Positions 1 through 6,385 of a stretch of 29,229 bases of DNA are shown piece by piece. The notes beneath the pieces were generated by a model, which did no database searches, had not been told where the DNA came from, and worked only from the letters and a program-made list of their open reading frames with translations. Location of the stretch: contig JAHWLA010000006.1 of assembly GCA_019347595.1 (NCBI GenBank), positions 1 through 29,229 of the forward strand. The letters run 5' to 3'. The position numbers and the translations under genes were made by a program. Source of the DNA: Actinomycetota bacterium (lineage in GTDB: Bacteria; Actinomycetota; Acidimicrobiia; Acidimicrobiales; JAHWLA01). The stretch's first letter is position 1, and every line of letters starts with the position of its first letter.

Positions 1-672
1 GACGTTGTCCTTGGGACAGCGGGCGTTGGTGAAGTACACCTCGTTGAACTCCCCCGAACCGTCGATCTGCTCGATGGGGCGCACCTCCACGCCGGGCTGG
101 CGCATGGGTACGAGCAGGTACGAGATGCCCGCGTGCTTGGGCGCGTCGGGATCCGTTCGCGCCAAGAGGAAGACGTAGTCGGCGTACTGCGCCTGGGTGG
201 TCCACACCTTCTGGCCGTTGATCACCCACTCGTCGCCGTCGAGCTCGGCCCGCGCCTTGAGCGAGGCCAGGTCGGAGCCGGCGTCGGGCTCGGAGAAGCC
301 CTGGCACCACGAGATCTCGCCCTTGAGGATCTTGGGGAGGAACTCCTTCTTCTGCTCTTGCGTCCCCCACTGGAGGATGGTGGGGCCTACGAGGGTGTCG
401 CCGAAGAAGTCGGCTCGCAGCGGGGCGCCCGCCCGGGCGAACTCCTCGTTGAGGACGACCTGCTGCATGGTCGTGAGGCCTTTGCCGCCGTACTCCTCGG
501 GCCACGAGGCGCAGATCCACCCGCCCTCGTGGAGCTTGCGCACCCACTGCTCGTTGAACTCCCGACGCGCCTCGCCCGTGAGGTCGGCCAAGTCGGCGGG
601 CAGGTTGGCCTCCAGCCACGCACGGATCTCGCCGCGGAAGTCCTCGGCTTCAGGCGGGTACGTCAGGTCCAT
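1..672 (-). CDS. Acyl-CoA dehydrogenase, N-terminal part (runs off left edge)
   Basis: The gene reads leftward from ATG at 672 and is still open at base 1, giving 224 codons. It begins MDLTYPPEAEDFRGEIR, the usual N-terminal helix of acyl-CoA dehydrogenases. The FAD-binding signature WCQGFSEPDAGSDLA lies near residues 140-155 and is followed by INGQKVWTT. The family oxidises acyl-CoA to enoyl-CoA with FAD in fatty-acid or steroid side-chain breakdown; the substrate cannot be told. The catalytic base region is outside the window. An AAGGAG ribosome site sits 8 nt before the ATG. It follows the LLM oxidoreductase by 59 bp, and that gap contains a perfect 16-bp palindrome that may be an operator. 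Confidence 0.92.
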   Translation of the reverse strand, partial: MDLTYPPEAEDFRGEIRAWLEANLPADLADLTGEARREFNEQWVRKLHEGGWICASWPEEYGGKGLTTMQQVVLNEEFARAGAPLRADFFGDTLVGPTILQWGTQEQKKEFLPKILKGEISWCQGFSEPDAGSDLASLKARAELDGDEWVINGQKVWTTQAQYADYVFLLARTDPDAPKHAGISYLLVPMRQPGVEVRPIEQIDGSGEFNEVYFTNARCPKDNV

Positions 673-716
673 CGCTCTCGCTCCTTGCTCCGACGTGGGG
701 CGGCGTCGGCGGTGAC

Positions 717-732
717 GTTACCGCGCGGTAAC
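717..732. promoter_or_regulatory. 16-bp perfect palindrome, candidate TetR-type operator
   Basis: GTTACCGCGCGGTAAC is a perfect palindrome between the LLM oxidoreductase stop and the acyl-CoA dehydrogenase start. TTACCG/CGGTAA half-sites are a common form of TetR-family operators controlling acyl-CoA metabolism in actinobacteria. No regulator gene lies nearby. It lacks a T tract, so a simple terminator is less likely. Confidence 0.45.
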
Positions 733-1688
733 TACTGCGGCGCCAGATCCCGGATCGCCTGTCGCTGGTCTACCCCGAACGGCATGATCGCCAGCACGGG
801 GGTCGTCACGCCGTTGCCGACGTAGCGGGCGATGTGCGCCCGGCAGGCCTCCGGCGAGCCGTGGACGATGAGCTCGTCGACCACCTCGTCGGTGATGGCG
901 GCCGTGGCCGCTTTCCGGTCGCCCGCCTGCCAGGCGTCCCACATGGGCTTGAGCGCCGGGCCGCGGCCGAGCCACTCGTGGAAGGCGGCGTAGACGGGCA
1001 CGTTGAGGTAGGCGGCGATGGCGAAGCGGGCGTACTGGCGCACCGTGGCCGAGTCCTCCGACGGGCACACGAAGATGCGGGCCACGATCTCCTTGCCCGG
1101 CCCCACCTCGGGCGCCACCTTGGCCACGTCGTCGGCCGACAGCCAGTTGATGATGGCACCGTCGGCTTCGCGCCCCGCCAGGCGCAGCATCCCGGGACGG
1201 AGGGCGGCCACCAGGATCGGCGGGACCAGCTCGGGGGTCAGGGGCCGGCCCAGCTTGAAGCCCTTGACCGTGAACGTCTCGAAGGCGTGGTCGACCTTCT
1301 CGCCCGCCAGCGCCGACTTGAGGAAGCGGACGGTGTCACGGGTCTTCTTGTAGGGGTCGGTGAACGGTGTGTCGTTCCACCGCTCGACGATGACGTCGGA
1401 CGACGTGCCGACCCCGAGCACGAAGCGGCCGGGTGCCGCCTCCGCCATGGCCGCCGCCGTCATGGCGAGCAAGGCGGGACCGCGGGTGAAGACGGGGACG
1501 ATGGCTGTGCCGAGGCGCAGGGTGGGCGCCCACTGCGAGGCAAGGGCGAGGGGGAGGAACCCGTCGGCCCCGTTCGCCTCCGACGACCACGCGTCGGTGT
1601 AGCCCAAGTCGGCAAGCTCCGCTACCCAGTCTCGCTGCTCGTGCAGGGGCACGTTGTCGAACGGGATGGTGATGCCGTAGCGGTCCAT
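732..1688 (-). CDS. LLM-class F420-dependent oxidoreductase
   Basis: This 318-aa protein has the luciferase-like TIM-barrel pattern: MDRYGITIPFDN at the first strand, LRLGTAIVPVFTRGP near residues 57-71, and GRFVLGVGTSSDVIVERW near 87-104. The GVG(T/S)S stretch is typical of F420-binding actinobacterial members. Such enzymes move hydride between F420 and a substrate that cannot be predicted here. The start is ATG at 1688, with TAGCAT 6 nt upstream, which suggests a leaderless transcript. It lies just upstream of the acyl-CoA dehydrogenase on the same strand. An FMN-dependent member of the superfamily is a less likely alternative. Confidence 0.88.
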   Translation of the reverse strand: MDRYGITIPFDNVPLHEQRDWVAELADLGYTDAWSSEANGADGFLPLALASQWAPTLRLGTAIVPVFTRGPALLAMTAAAMAEAAPGRFVLGVGTSSDVIVERWNDTPFTDPYKKTRDTVRFLKSALAGEKVDHAFETFTVKGFKLGRPLTPELVPPILVAALRPGMLRLAGREADGAIINWLSADDVAKVAPEVGPGKEIVARIFVCPSEDSATVRQYARFAIAAYLNVPVYAAFHEWLGRGPALKPMWDAWQAGDRKAATAAITDEVVDELIVHGSPEACRAHIARYVGNGVTTPVLAIMPFGVDQRQAIRDLAPQ

Positions 1689-1694
1689 CGCGGC

Positions 1695-1700
1695 ATGCTA
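1695..1700 (-). promoter_or_regulatory. -10 box TAGCAT, probable leaderless start
   Basis: On the minus strand TAGCAT is followed by 6 nt and then the ATG of the LLM oxidoreductase. Transcription would begin at or next to the start codon. No Shine-Dalgarno sequence is visible. Confidence 0.5.
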
Positions 1701-1741
1701 CGGCGCAGGGGGCGCCACTGTCCGGGCGGCTGTTACTCGTT

Positions 1742-2530
1742 TCAGAAGCGCACGACCGCCGACTGGGCCCCGGTCGCCATGAGGACGCCGTCCTCCGACC
1801 ACATGTCGACCCGGCCGTGCGCGAAGCCGTTGGCCACGGCGTCGATGCGCACGTCGAGCAGGGCCCACTGGGTAGGGACGAGGCGGGCGATACGCAGGGT
1901 GTTGTCGAGGCTGTTGCCGCCCGCCCGCATGCCGAGGGCCTGGCCGATCCCGAACGGGACGTGATCGGCCAGGATGCCCAGGGCGGCTGCTCCCAGCTCG
2001 TCGAGCTCCGGCATCCGAACCCACAGGACCGTGCGCCCGGTCCCCCGGGCGCCGTCGAGCTGCTCCGGCGTCCGGCCTTCCGCCAGCCGGGCGTCGAGGC
2101 GCTCGCGGATGCCGGTGGGGACGCCGCGGAAGTTGGCCGCCTCGGGGCAGTCCCGGGGTGAAGGTGCCGTCGGCGGGGTGAGCCAGGTGCCGCTGGCCTC
2201 GACCGGGCGACTTCCCAATGCGGCCGTCACCACGATGATGTCGTGGCCGTCGGCGCGCCCCGTGGCGCGGGCCTGCGTCACCTGGTTGCCGACGACGAGG
2301 GGGGTGACGGTGATGTCCATGACCGCCGGCGGCCGCACGAACGAGAGGTACTGCGCCGTGGCCCATACCAGCGGCCGCTCCGTGGCCGCCTCCAAGGCGA
2401 GGGTGGCGGCCGCCATAGCGGCGCCGCCGAAGAGGAAGTTGAACCCGGTGCAGATCCCCGGTGTGACCGGGAGGCGCCACACGGCCCGGTCGGCGGTCGG
2501 CTCGAGGCCGAGGAAGGCGGCGATGTCCAC
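1742..2530 (-). CDS. Acyl-CoA thioesterase-like double hot-dog protein
   Basis: The protein has 262 aa and begins MDIAAFLGLEPT. The first hot-dog contains the central-helix pattern FNFLFGGAAMAAATLALEAA (about residues 29-48), then VWATAQYLSFVRP. The second covers the C-terminal half with DHVPFGIGQALG and LVPTQWALLDVRIDAVANGFAHGRV. This is the layout of TesB-like actinobacterial thioesterases, which hydrolyse acyl-CoA thioesters; the substrate is not predictable. The start is GTG at 2530, supported by TAGCCT 6 nt upstream and no ribosome site. A second member of the family lies at 8643-9452. Confidence 0.8.
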   Translation of the reverse strand: MDIAAFLGLEPTADRAVWRLPVTPGICTGFNFLFGGAAMAAATLALEAATERPLVWATAQYLSFVRPPAVMDITVTPLVVGNQVTQARATGRADGHDIIVVTAALGSRPVEASGTWLTPPTAPSPRDCPEAANFRGVPTGIRERLDARLAEGRTPEQLDGARGTGRTVLWVRMPELDELGAAALGILADHVPFGIGQALGMRAGGNSLDNTLRIARLVPTQWALLDVRIDAVANGFAHGRVDMWSEDGVLMATGAQSAVVRF

Positions 2531-2536
2531 GGCCGG

Positions 2537-2542
2537 AGGCTA
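2537..2542 (-). promoter_or_regulatory. -10 box TAGCCT, probable leaderless start
   Basis: TAGCCT on the minus strand, then 6 nt, then the GTG of the thioesterase. It matches the TANNNT-N6/7-start pattern repeated in this window. Confidence 0.5.
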
Positions 2543-2614
2543 TCCAGGGCCGGTCGCGCCCGACGAACATGCTGGTCAGCGGGTTTTTCGGCTCACTGCC
2601 GGGTAGCGCCCGGC

Positions 2615-2641
2615 TTGATTGTCACACCCCCTCGTCATACT
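2615..2641 (+). promoter_or_regulatory. Candidate promoter for the 55-aa gene
   Basis: CATACT (2636-2641) lies 7 nt before the ATG at 2649, with TTGATT (2615-2620) 15 bp further upstream as a possible -35. The start would be leaderless or nearly so, and no ribosome site is seen. The -10 departs from TATAAT at the first base and the spacer is short, so this is tentative. The overlapping TTGTCACACCC is reminiscent of actinobacterial damage-type promoters, but the rest of that motif does not fit. Confidence 0.35.
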
Positions 2642-2648
2642 CGGATTC

Positions 2649-2816
2649 ATGGCACGACAGCTTGTTCTCCTCGATTCGACGGGCAGCGACTGGAAGCTCG
2701 ACGACGCCACTCGGGCGTCGGGCAGACGGGGCATCGCCGCCGCTCGCGCCGCCTTGGCGGCGGTGGCCGCGGACCGGCGAATGCACGCCGACGACACCCA
2801 CCTGCCCGCCGCCTGA
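2649..2816 (+). CDS. Small conserved-looking hypothetical protein (55 aa)
   Basis: The ATG at 2649 opens a 55-aa protein starting MARQLVLLDSTGSDWKLDD, followed by a basic, Ala-rich helix (GRRGIAAARAALAAVAADRR). I recall similar 50-60-aa proteins beginning with a QLVLLD.. DW.LD pattern in other actinobacteria, which no search here confirms. There is no signal peptide, TM segment or cysteine. An in-frame start at 2619 is possible, but the -10-like CATACT 7 nt before 2649 supports the shorter form. It is a single gene with its own promoter, divergent from the thioesterase. No function is proposed. Confidence 0.65.
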   Translation: MARQLVLLDSTGSDWKLDDATRASGRRGIAAARAALAAVAADRRMHADDTHLPAA

Positions 2817-2864
2817 GCCGGTCGACCGTTGACGACCGCGCCGCCGACGACTACGAGTGGGCCC

Positions 2865-3143
2865 ATGGCACGCCGTGGTGCACCGCGGCGACGGCCCGTC
2901 ACGACCGAGGCGGAGGTCATCGGCTCCCTCGTCGCCGCCCTGGCCGACAACCCCACCCGCGGGCCGGTGGACGGCGAGCGAGCCCCGGCCGCCGCCATCG
3001 AGGCCGACATCGCTCCCCCGGCGGCGGCGGCCGAGCGTCCTCCACTCGGCGACAGCGGCGAGGACGTCGCCCGCCTGCTGGCCCTGCGCCTGGTCGAGCT
3101 CGACAGCGCCCGCCGCGGCGGCCACCACGATCCCGCTCGCTGA
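2865..3143 (+). CDS. Doubtful small hypothetical ORF (92 aa)
   Basis: This ORF fills most of the 361-bp gap between the 55-aa gene and the thermonuclease gene. From ATG 2865 it reads MARRGAPRRRPVTTEAEVIG, then an Ala/Pro-rich middle and a C-terminal helix (GEDVARLLALRLVELDSARR). A TTG at 2829 would add 12 residues. The two helix-like ends with Glu, Asp, Leu and Val look coding, but high-GC DNA gives chance ORFs of this size. No ribosome site or convincing -10 was found and I recognise no family. Nothing else is visible in 2817-3177. Confidence 0.4.
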   Translation: MARRGAPRRRPVTTEAEVIGSLVAALADNPTRGPVDGERAPAAAIEADIAPPAAAAERPPLGDSGEDVARLLALRLVELDSARRGGHHDPAR

Positions 3144-3177
3144 GCCCCCTACCACGCACACGCCAACCGGATCCGCC

Positions 3178-3732
3178 ATGTCCCTGCCCACAACCACATC
3201 CCGGCCACTGCGCCGGCTGTCGGCGCCGCTGATGCTGTGCGTCGCCCTGGTGCTCGGCGCGTGCGGCCGCGGCCACGCCGCCGGCGATGCCGCCGACGAG
3301 CCCGGTGTCGCCCGGGTGGAGCGCGTCGTCGACGGCGACACCCTGCGGGTCCGCATCGCCGGCCGCCGCGAGGCGGTCCGGCTGATCGGGATCGACACGC
3401 CGGAGTCCGTGCGGCCGCGGACGCCGGTCGAGTGCTTCGCCAAGGAGGCGGCCCGGCGACTCGGCGAACTGGCGCCGCCGGGCACGCGCGTGCGCCTCGA
3501 GCGCGACGTCGAGGCGCGCGACCGGTTCGGCCGGCTCCTCGCCTACGCCTATCGCCGCCACGACGGCCTGTTCCTCAACCTCGCCTTGGCCCGGGAGGGC
3601 TACGCGCAGGTCGCCACCTACCCGCCCAACGTGGCGCACACCGCCGACTTCACCGCCGCCGTCTCCGACGCCCGCGCCGCCGGACGGGGGTTGTGGTCGG
3701 CGTGCGACGGCCAGTCGCGCTCGCCTCCCTGA
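3178..3732 (+). CDS. Thermonuclease (SNase)-like lipoprotein
   Basis: This 184-aa protein has a lipoprotein signal: basic MSLPTTTSRPLRRL, a hydrophobic stretch (about 16-28) and lipobox LGAC with Cys29. The SNase OB fold follows: VDGDTLRV (51-58, metal Asp52/Asp54), VRLIGIDTPES (68-78, catalytic Arg and Glu), and RFGRLLAYAY (116-125, second catalytic Arg). The C-terminal LNLALAREGYAQV helix is typical. Family members cut DNA or RNA with Ca2+; this one is probably anchored outside the membrane, where it could degrade nucleic acid for nutrition. The open frame extends upstream to 2857, but the signal peptide fixes the start at ATG 3178. Confidence 0.9.
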   Translation: MSLPTTTSRPLRRLSAPLMLCVALVLGACGRGHAAGDAADEPGVARVERVVDGDTLRVRIAGRREAVRLIGIDTPESVRPRTPVECFAKEAARRLGELAPPGTRVRLERDVEARDRFGRLLAYAYRRHDGLFLNLALAREGYAQVATYPPNVAHTADFTAAVSDARAAGRGLWSACDGQSRSPP

Positions 3733-3789
3733 GCAACGCCCCGCCGAGGCCCGGTGCCGGCGGCGTCGGCCGACGGGCCCGAGGCGGGC

Positions 3790-3795
3790 TACCGT
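3790..3795 (+). promoter_or_regulatory. -10 box TACCGT, probable leaderless start
   Basis: TACCGT is followed by 7 nt and then the GTG of the YdjC/ChbG-family gene at 3803. It supports that GTG as the true start. Confidence 0.5.
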
Positions 3796-3802
3796 CACCG
3801 TC

Positions 3803-4639
3803 GTGACGACCGCCGCCGAACGTCTGGGGCATCCCCCCGACGCCAAGCTGCTGATCCTCAACTGCGACGACCTGGGCCTCAGCCACGCCGCCAACGTGGG
3901 GGTGTACCAGGCGCTGCGGGAGGGGCTCGCCACCAGCGCCAGTCTCATGGTGCCGTGCCCGTGGGCACGCGAGGCTGCCTCGCGCTACCGCGGCGAGGAC
4001 ATCGGCGTACATCTCACGCTCAACGCCGAGTTCGACCTGTACCGGTGGGGACCACTCACGCACGCGCCGTCGCTCCTCGACGGCGACGGCGGGTTCCCGC
4101 GCACGCTGGCCGACGTGTGGGACCACGCCGACCTCGACGAGGTCCGGCGCGAGCTGCGGGCCCAGGTGGAGCGCGCCATCTACTGGGGCTTCGACGTGAG
4201 CCATCTCGACTCGCACATGGGGGCCCTGCAACTGCGGCCCGAATTCTTCGACATCTACCTCGACCTGGCGGTGGACTTCTGCCTGCCCATCCGCCTGTCG
4301 GGCGAGTCGAGTCAGGACAGCATCGGCTTCCCGTTCCGGCGCCTGGCCGAGGAGGAGGGCGTGTTGTTCCCCGACCACTTCGTGTACGTGCGCGGCGTGG
4401 GATCGCGTCGCGTCCTGGAGCGGACGCTGTTCGACCTGCGCCCCGGCGTCACCGAGCTCTACGTGCACCCGGCCGTCGACACCGCCGAGATGCGGGCCCT
4501 CGCCCCCGATTGGGCGGCCCGCGTCGACGACTACGACCTGGTGTGCAACGACGACACCGTCCGCACGCTCATCGAGCGATCGGGTGCCGTGCGCATCGGC
4601 TACCGCGAGCTGCGCGACGCCATGCACGCCGCCGCCTGA
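3803..4639 (+). CDS. YdjC/ChbG-family carbohydrate deacetylase
   Basis: The protein has 278 aa and a YdjC fold: LLILNCDDLGLSHAAN (16-31) carries the metal/catalytic Asp pair D22-D23, SASLMVPCPWA follows, IGVHLTLNAEF (67-77) supplies His70, and HLDSHMG (134-140) supplies His134 and His138. ChbG removes an N-acetyl group from chito-oligosaccharides; other members act on unknown sugars. The sugar is not predictable and no chitin genes are close. The start is GTG 3803 with an apparent leaderless promoter. It converges with the SCP2 gene across a 79-bp gap holding a large inverted repeat. Confidence 0.88.
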   Translation: MTTAAERLGHPPDAKLLILNCDDLGLSHAANVGVYQALREGLATSASLMVPCPWAREAASRYRGEDIGVHLTLNAEFDLYRWGPLTHAPSLLDGDGGFPRTLADVWDHADLDEVRRELRAQVERAIYWGFDVSHLDSHMGALQLRPEFFDIYLDLAVDFCLPIRLSGESSQDSIGFPFRRLAEEEGVLFPDHFVYVRGVGSRRVLERTLFDLRPGVTELYVHPAVDTAEMRALAPDWAARVDDYDLVCNDDTVRTLIERSGAVRIGYRELRDAMHAAA

Positions 4640-4655
4640 CGCCCCCCAACGTGCC

Positions 4656-4707
4656 CGTTCTCGTACGTGGAACAACGGCCTTCGCCGCCATCCCGCGTAC
4701 GAGAACG
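4656..4707. repeat. Inverted repeat, CTCGTAC family, copy 1
   Basis: CGTTCTCGTACG (4656-4667) and its exact reverse complement (4696-4707) form a perfect 12-bp stem with a 28-nt loop. It lies between the convergent ends of the YdjC/ChbG and SCP2 genes, so it could act as a two-way terminator, although no T tract follows. The arms share TCTCGTACG with the inverted repeat at 12196-12245, which suggests a dispersed family. Confidence 0.7.
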
Positions 4708-4718
4708 CGGCGTGGCGA

Positions 4719-5105
4719 TCAGTACTCGGTGATGGCCTGGACTTCTGTCATGAGCTGCTTGTACTCGGGCGAGTTGGTGAGCGGGAGCAGCGACATGAGC
4801 TTGGCCATGTTGCCCGTCACCTTGATCCGCCCCTGCATGAACGCCGCGTTGGCGTCGAGCTCGCCCTTCTGGATCTTCATGGCGTCCTCGTAGGTCTGCG
4901 TGAGCGTGACCTCGGGGTCGGGCATCTCGCCCAGTTGGCTTTCCAGCAGCTTGCCGTTCTCCAGCACCCAGTAGTACTTGATGTCGCCATCGGGACCACC
5001 GGTGATCACGTACTGCATACGGGCCGAGGCGCCGGGGCGCTCCGGCTGGCTTTCGCCCAGTTTCCTCGTCTCGTCGAGCCACTCCTGCGTGAGCCACTTC
5101 GGCAT
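4719..5105 (-). CDS. SCP2 sterol-binding domain protein
   Basis: This 128-aa protein has the SCP2-like pattern: MQYVITGGPDGDIKYYWVLENGKL (in part residues 30-53), PDPEVTLTQTYEDAMKIQKGELDANAAFMQGRIKVTGNMAKLM in pieces over 62-103, and a C-terminal helix. SCP2 domains form a hydrophobic pocket for acyl-CoA, fatty acid or sterol, and such small proteins often sit near actinobacterial lipid genes. The start is ATG 5105, with AGGGGG about 8 nt upstream; longer upstream reading is within mca. A -10-like TAGAGT (5149-5144) overlaps the mca stop codon, so it may be transcribed separately as well as with mca. Confidence 0.85.
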   Translation of the reverse strand: MPKWLTQEWLDETRKLGESQPERPGASARMQYVITGGPDGDIKYYWVLENGKLLESQLGEMPDPEVTLTQTYEDAMKIQKGELDANAAFMQGRIKVTGNMAKLMSLLPLTNSPEYKQLMTEVQAITEY

Positions 5106-5146
5106 CGGTGAATCCCCCTGGATCGGGTTGCGGACGAACGCGGACT

Positions 5147-6016
5147 CTAGTGGCTGACGCGCTGGCGGACACCGGCGAACAGGTCGTCCTCGGGCGGGGT
5201 CGGCTCCACCAGGCTGCGAGCCAGGTGGTAGTCGTCGTACGGGTGCACCGTGCGGGCGACCTCGGGCGGCAGGCCGAACCAGAACGGCGAGTCGGGATCG
5301 ATCTGGGTGGCATGAGCGAGCAGCGCCTGCCCCCGGACGTCGGCGAACTCGCTGATGTCGACCTGGGTGGTGATCCGGTGGTCCTGGTCGGGGCGCTCGA
5401 GCCACCGCGCGTCGAAGGGCGATTCCAGCCCCAGCTCCAGGAACTTCTCGTGCATGGCGACGATGCGTCGACGGGACCACAGCGTGTAGTACAGCTTCAG
5501 CGGCTGCCACGGCTCCCCGGCGTCGGGATAGCGCTCGGGGTCGGCGGCGTCGTCGAAGGCGAGCACGGAGATGTCGTGTACCCGAAGATGATCCGGGTGC
5601 AGGTAGCCCTGCTGGTCGTCGGCATAGGTGACGATCACCTGCGGCCGCGCCCGCCGGATCTCGGCCACCAGTCGGCCCACCGCCTCGTCGAGCGGGGCGC
5701 AGGCAAAGCACTCGGGGTGGGCGTTGGCCTCCGAGTCCGGCATGCCGGAGTCGCGGTAGCCGAGCAGGCGCACCTCGTCGTAGCCGATGATCGCTGCCGC
5801 CCGGTCCAGCTCCTCCAGGCGCACCTCGTGCAGCCGCTCGCGGACCTCGGGCTTGTCCATGGCCGGGTTGAGGATGTCGCCCTCCTCCCCCCCGGTGCAG
5901 CAGACGAGCACGGTGTGGACACCCTCGGCGTGGTACTTCGCCACCGTGCCTGCGCCCTTCGACGACTCGTCGTCGGGATGGGCGTGGACGGTCAGCAGAC
6001 AGAGACGGTCATCCAT
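5147..6016 (-). CDS. mca: Mycothiol S-conjugate amidase
   Basis: This 289-aa zinc amidase of the PIG-L/LmbE family starts MDDRLCLLTVHAHPDDES. The AHPDDE box gives zinc ligands His13 and Asp16, and YLHPDHLRVHD (139-149) gives His143. TGGEEGDILNPAM (41-53) and the full length favour Mca over the deacetylase MshB. Mca cleaves mycothiol S-conjugates to a mercapturic acid and GlcN-Ins, a detoxification step found only in actinobacteria. The start is ATG 6016, 6 nt after TAGGTT, whose TAG is also the stop codon of the upstream membrane gene. It can therefore be read from its own leaderless promoter. Confidence 0.88.
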   Translation of the reverse strand: MDDRLCLLTVHAHPDDESSKGAGTVAKYHAEGVHTVLVCCTGGEEGDILNPAMDKPEVRERLHEVRLEELDRAAAIIGYDEVRLLGYRDSGMPDSEANAHPECFACAPLDEAVGRLVAEIRRARPQVIVTYADDQQGYLHPDHLRVHDISVLAFDDAADPERYPDAGEPWQPLKLYYTLWSRRRIVAMHEKFLELGLESPFDARWLERPDQDHRITTQVDISEFADVRGQALLAHATQIDPDSPFWFGLPPEVARTVHPYDDYHLARSLVEPTPPEDDLFAGVRQRVSH

Positions 6017-6022
6017 ATGCCG

Positions 6023-6028
6023 AACCTA
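6023..6028 (-). promoter_or_regulatory. -10 box TAGGTT overlapping a stop codon; leaderless mca start
   Basis: TAGGTT on the minus strand lies 6 nt before the mca ATG. Its first three bases are the TAG stop of the 92-aa membrane gene. Confidence 0.5.
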
Positions 6029-6304
6029 ACCGCCCCACCGGCTTCCCTCTTCCCGAGGAAGCTGCCCGCCCCGCCGGTACCAGCGCCCGGCGAGCACGCC
6101 GGCGCCGATGCCCACCAGCACCCCGGCAGGCACGGCGACCTGGAGCAGCCCCGTCCGCACCAGCGGCCGCCCGAGGCCTCGACCGGGTTCGAGCGCCCGG
6201 GCCAGGAAGAACAGCGGCAACGCCACCACCCCGACGGCGGCGGCCGCCAACGCCAGCCCGATCACCACACCGAAGGCGATCGAAACCAGCAACGGACGGC
6301 GCAC
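6026..6304 (-). CDS. Small two-TM membrane protein (92 aa)
   Basis: From GTG 6304 the protein reads MRRPLLVSIAFGVVIGLALA, a positive N-terminus followed by a TM segment (about 5-33). A loop with LEPGRGLGRPLVR follows, then a second TM (about 50-72) and the basic tail WYRRGGQLPREEGSRW. Both ends are predicted cytoplasmic. I do not recognise a family; a small membrane protein next to mca is common in actinobacteria. The start at 6304 is chosen because TACGGT lies 7 nt upstream and the resulting N-terminus is natural; GTGs at 6313 and 6376 are alternatives. Its stop codon overlaps the mca promoter. Confidence 0.65.
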   Translation of the reverse strand: MRRPLLVSIAFGVVIGLALAAAAVGVVALPLFFLARALEPGRGLGRPLVRTGLLQVAVPAGVLVGIGAGVLAGRWYRRGGQLPREEGSRWGG

Positions 6305-6311
6305 GCCGGGC

Positions 6312-6317
6312 ACCGTA
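6312..6317 (-). promoter_or_regulatory. -10 box TACGGT, decides a leaderless GTG
   Basis: TACGGT on the minus strand is followed by 7 nt and the GTG at 6304. It supports the 92-aa version of the two-TM protein. Confidence 0.45.
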
Positions 6318-6385
6318 CCGCCGTTCCCTCGGCTGTGCCGCAGCAGGGCGCCGTATGCGGGGCACGACTGCGACACAACCGGGGT

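Noticed and set aside
2619..2641. PafBC-type (RecA-independent damage) promoter
   Set aside because: TTGTCA is present, but the GTG part of the motif is missing and the distance to TA is 18 instead of about 15.
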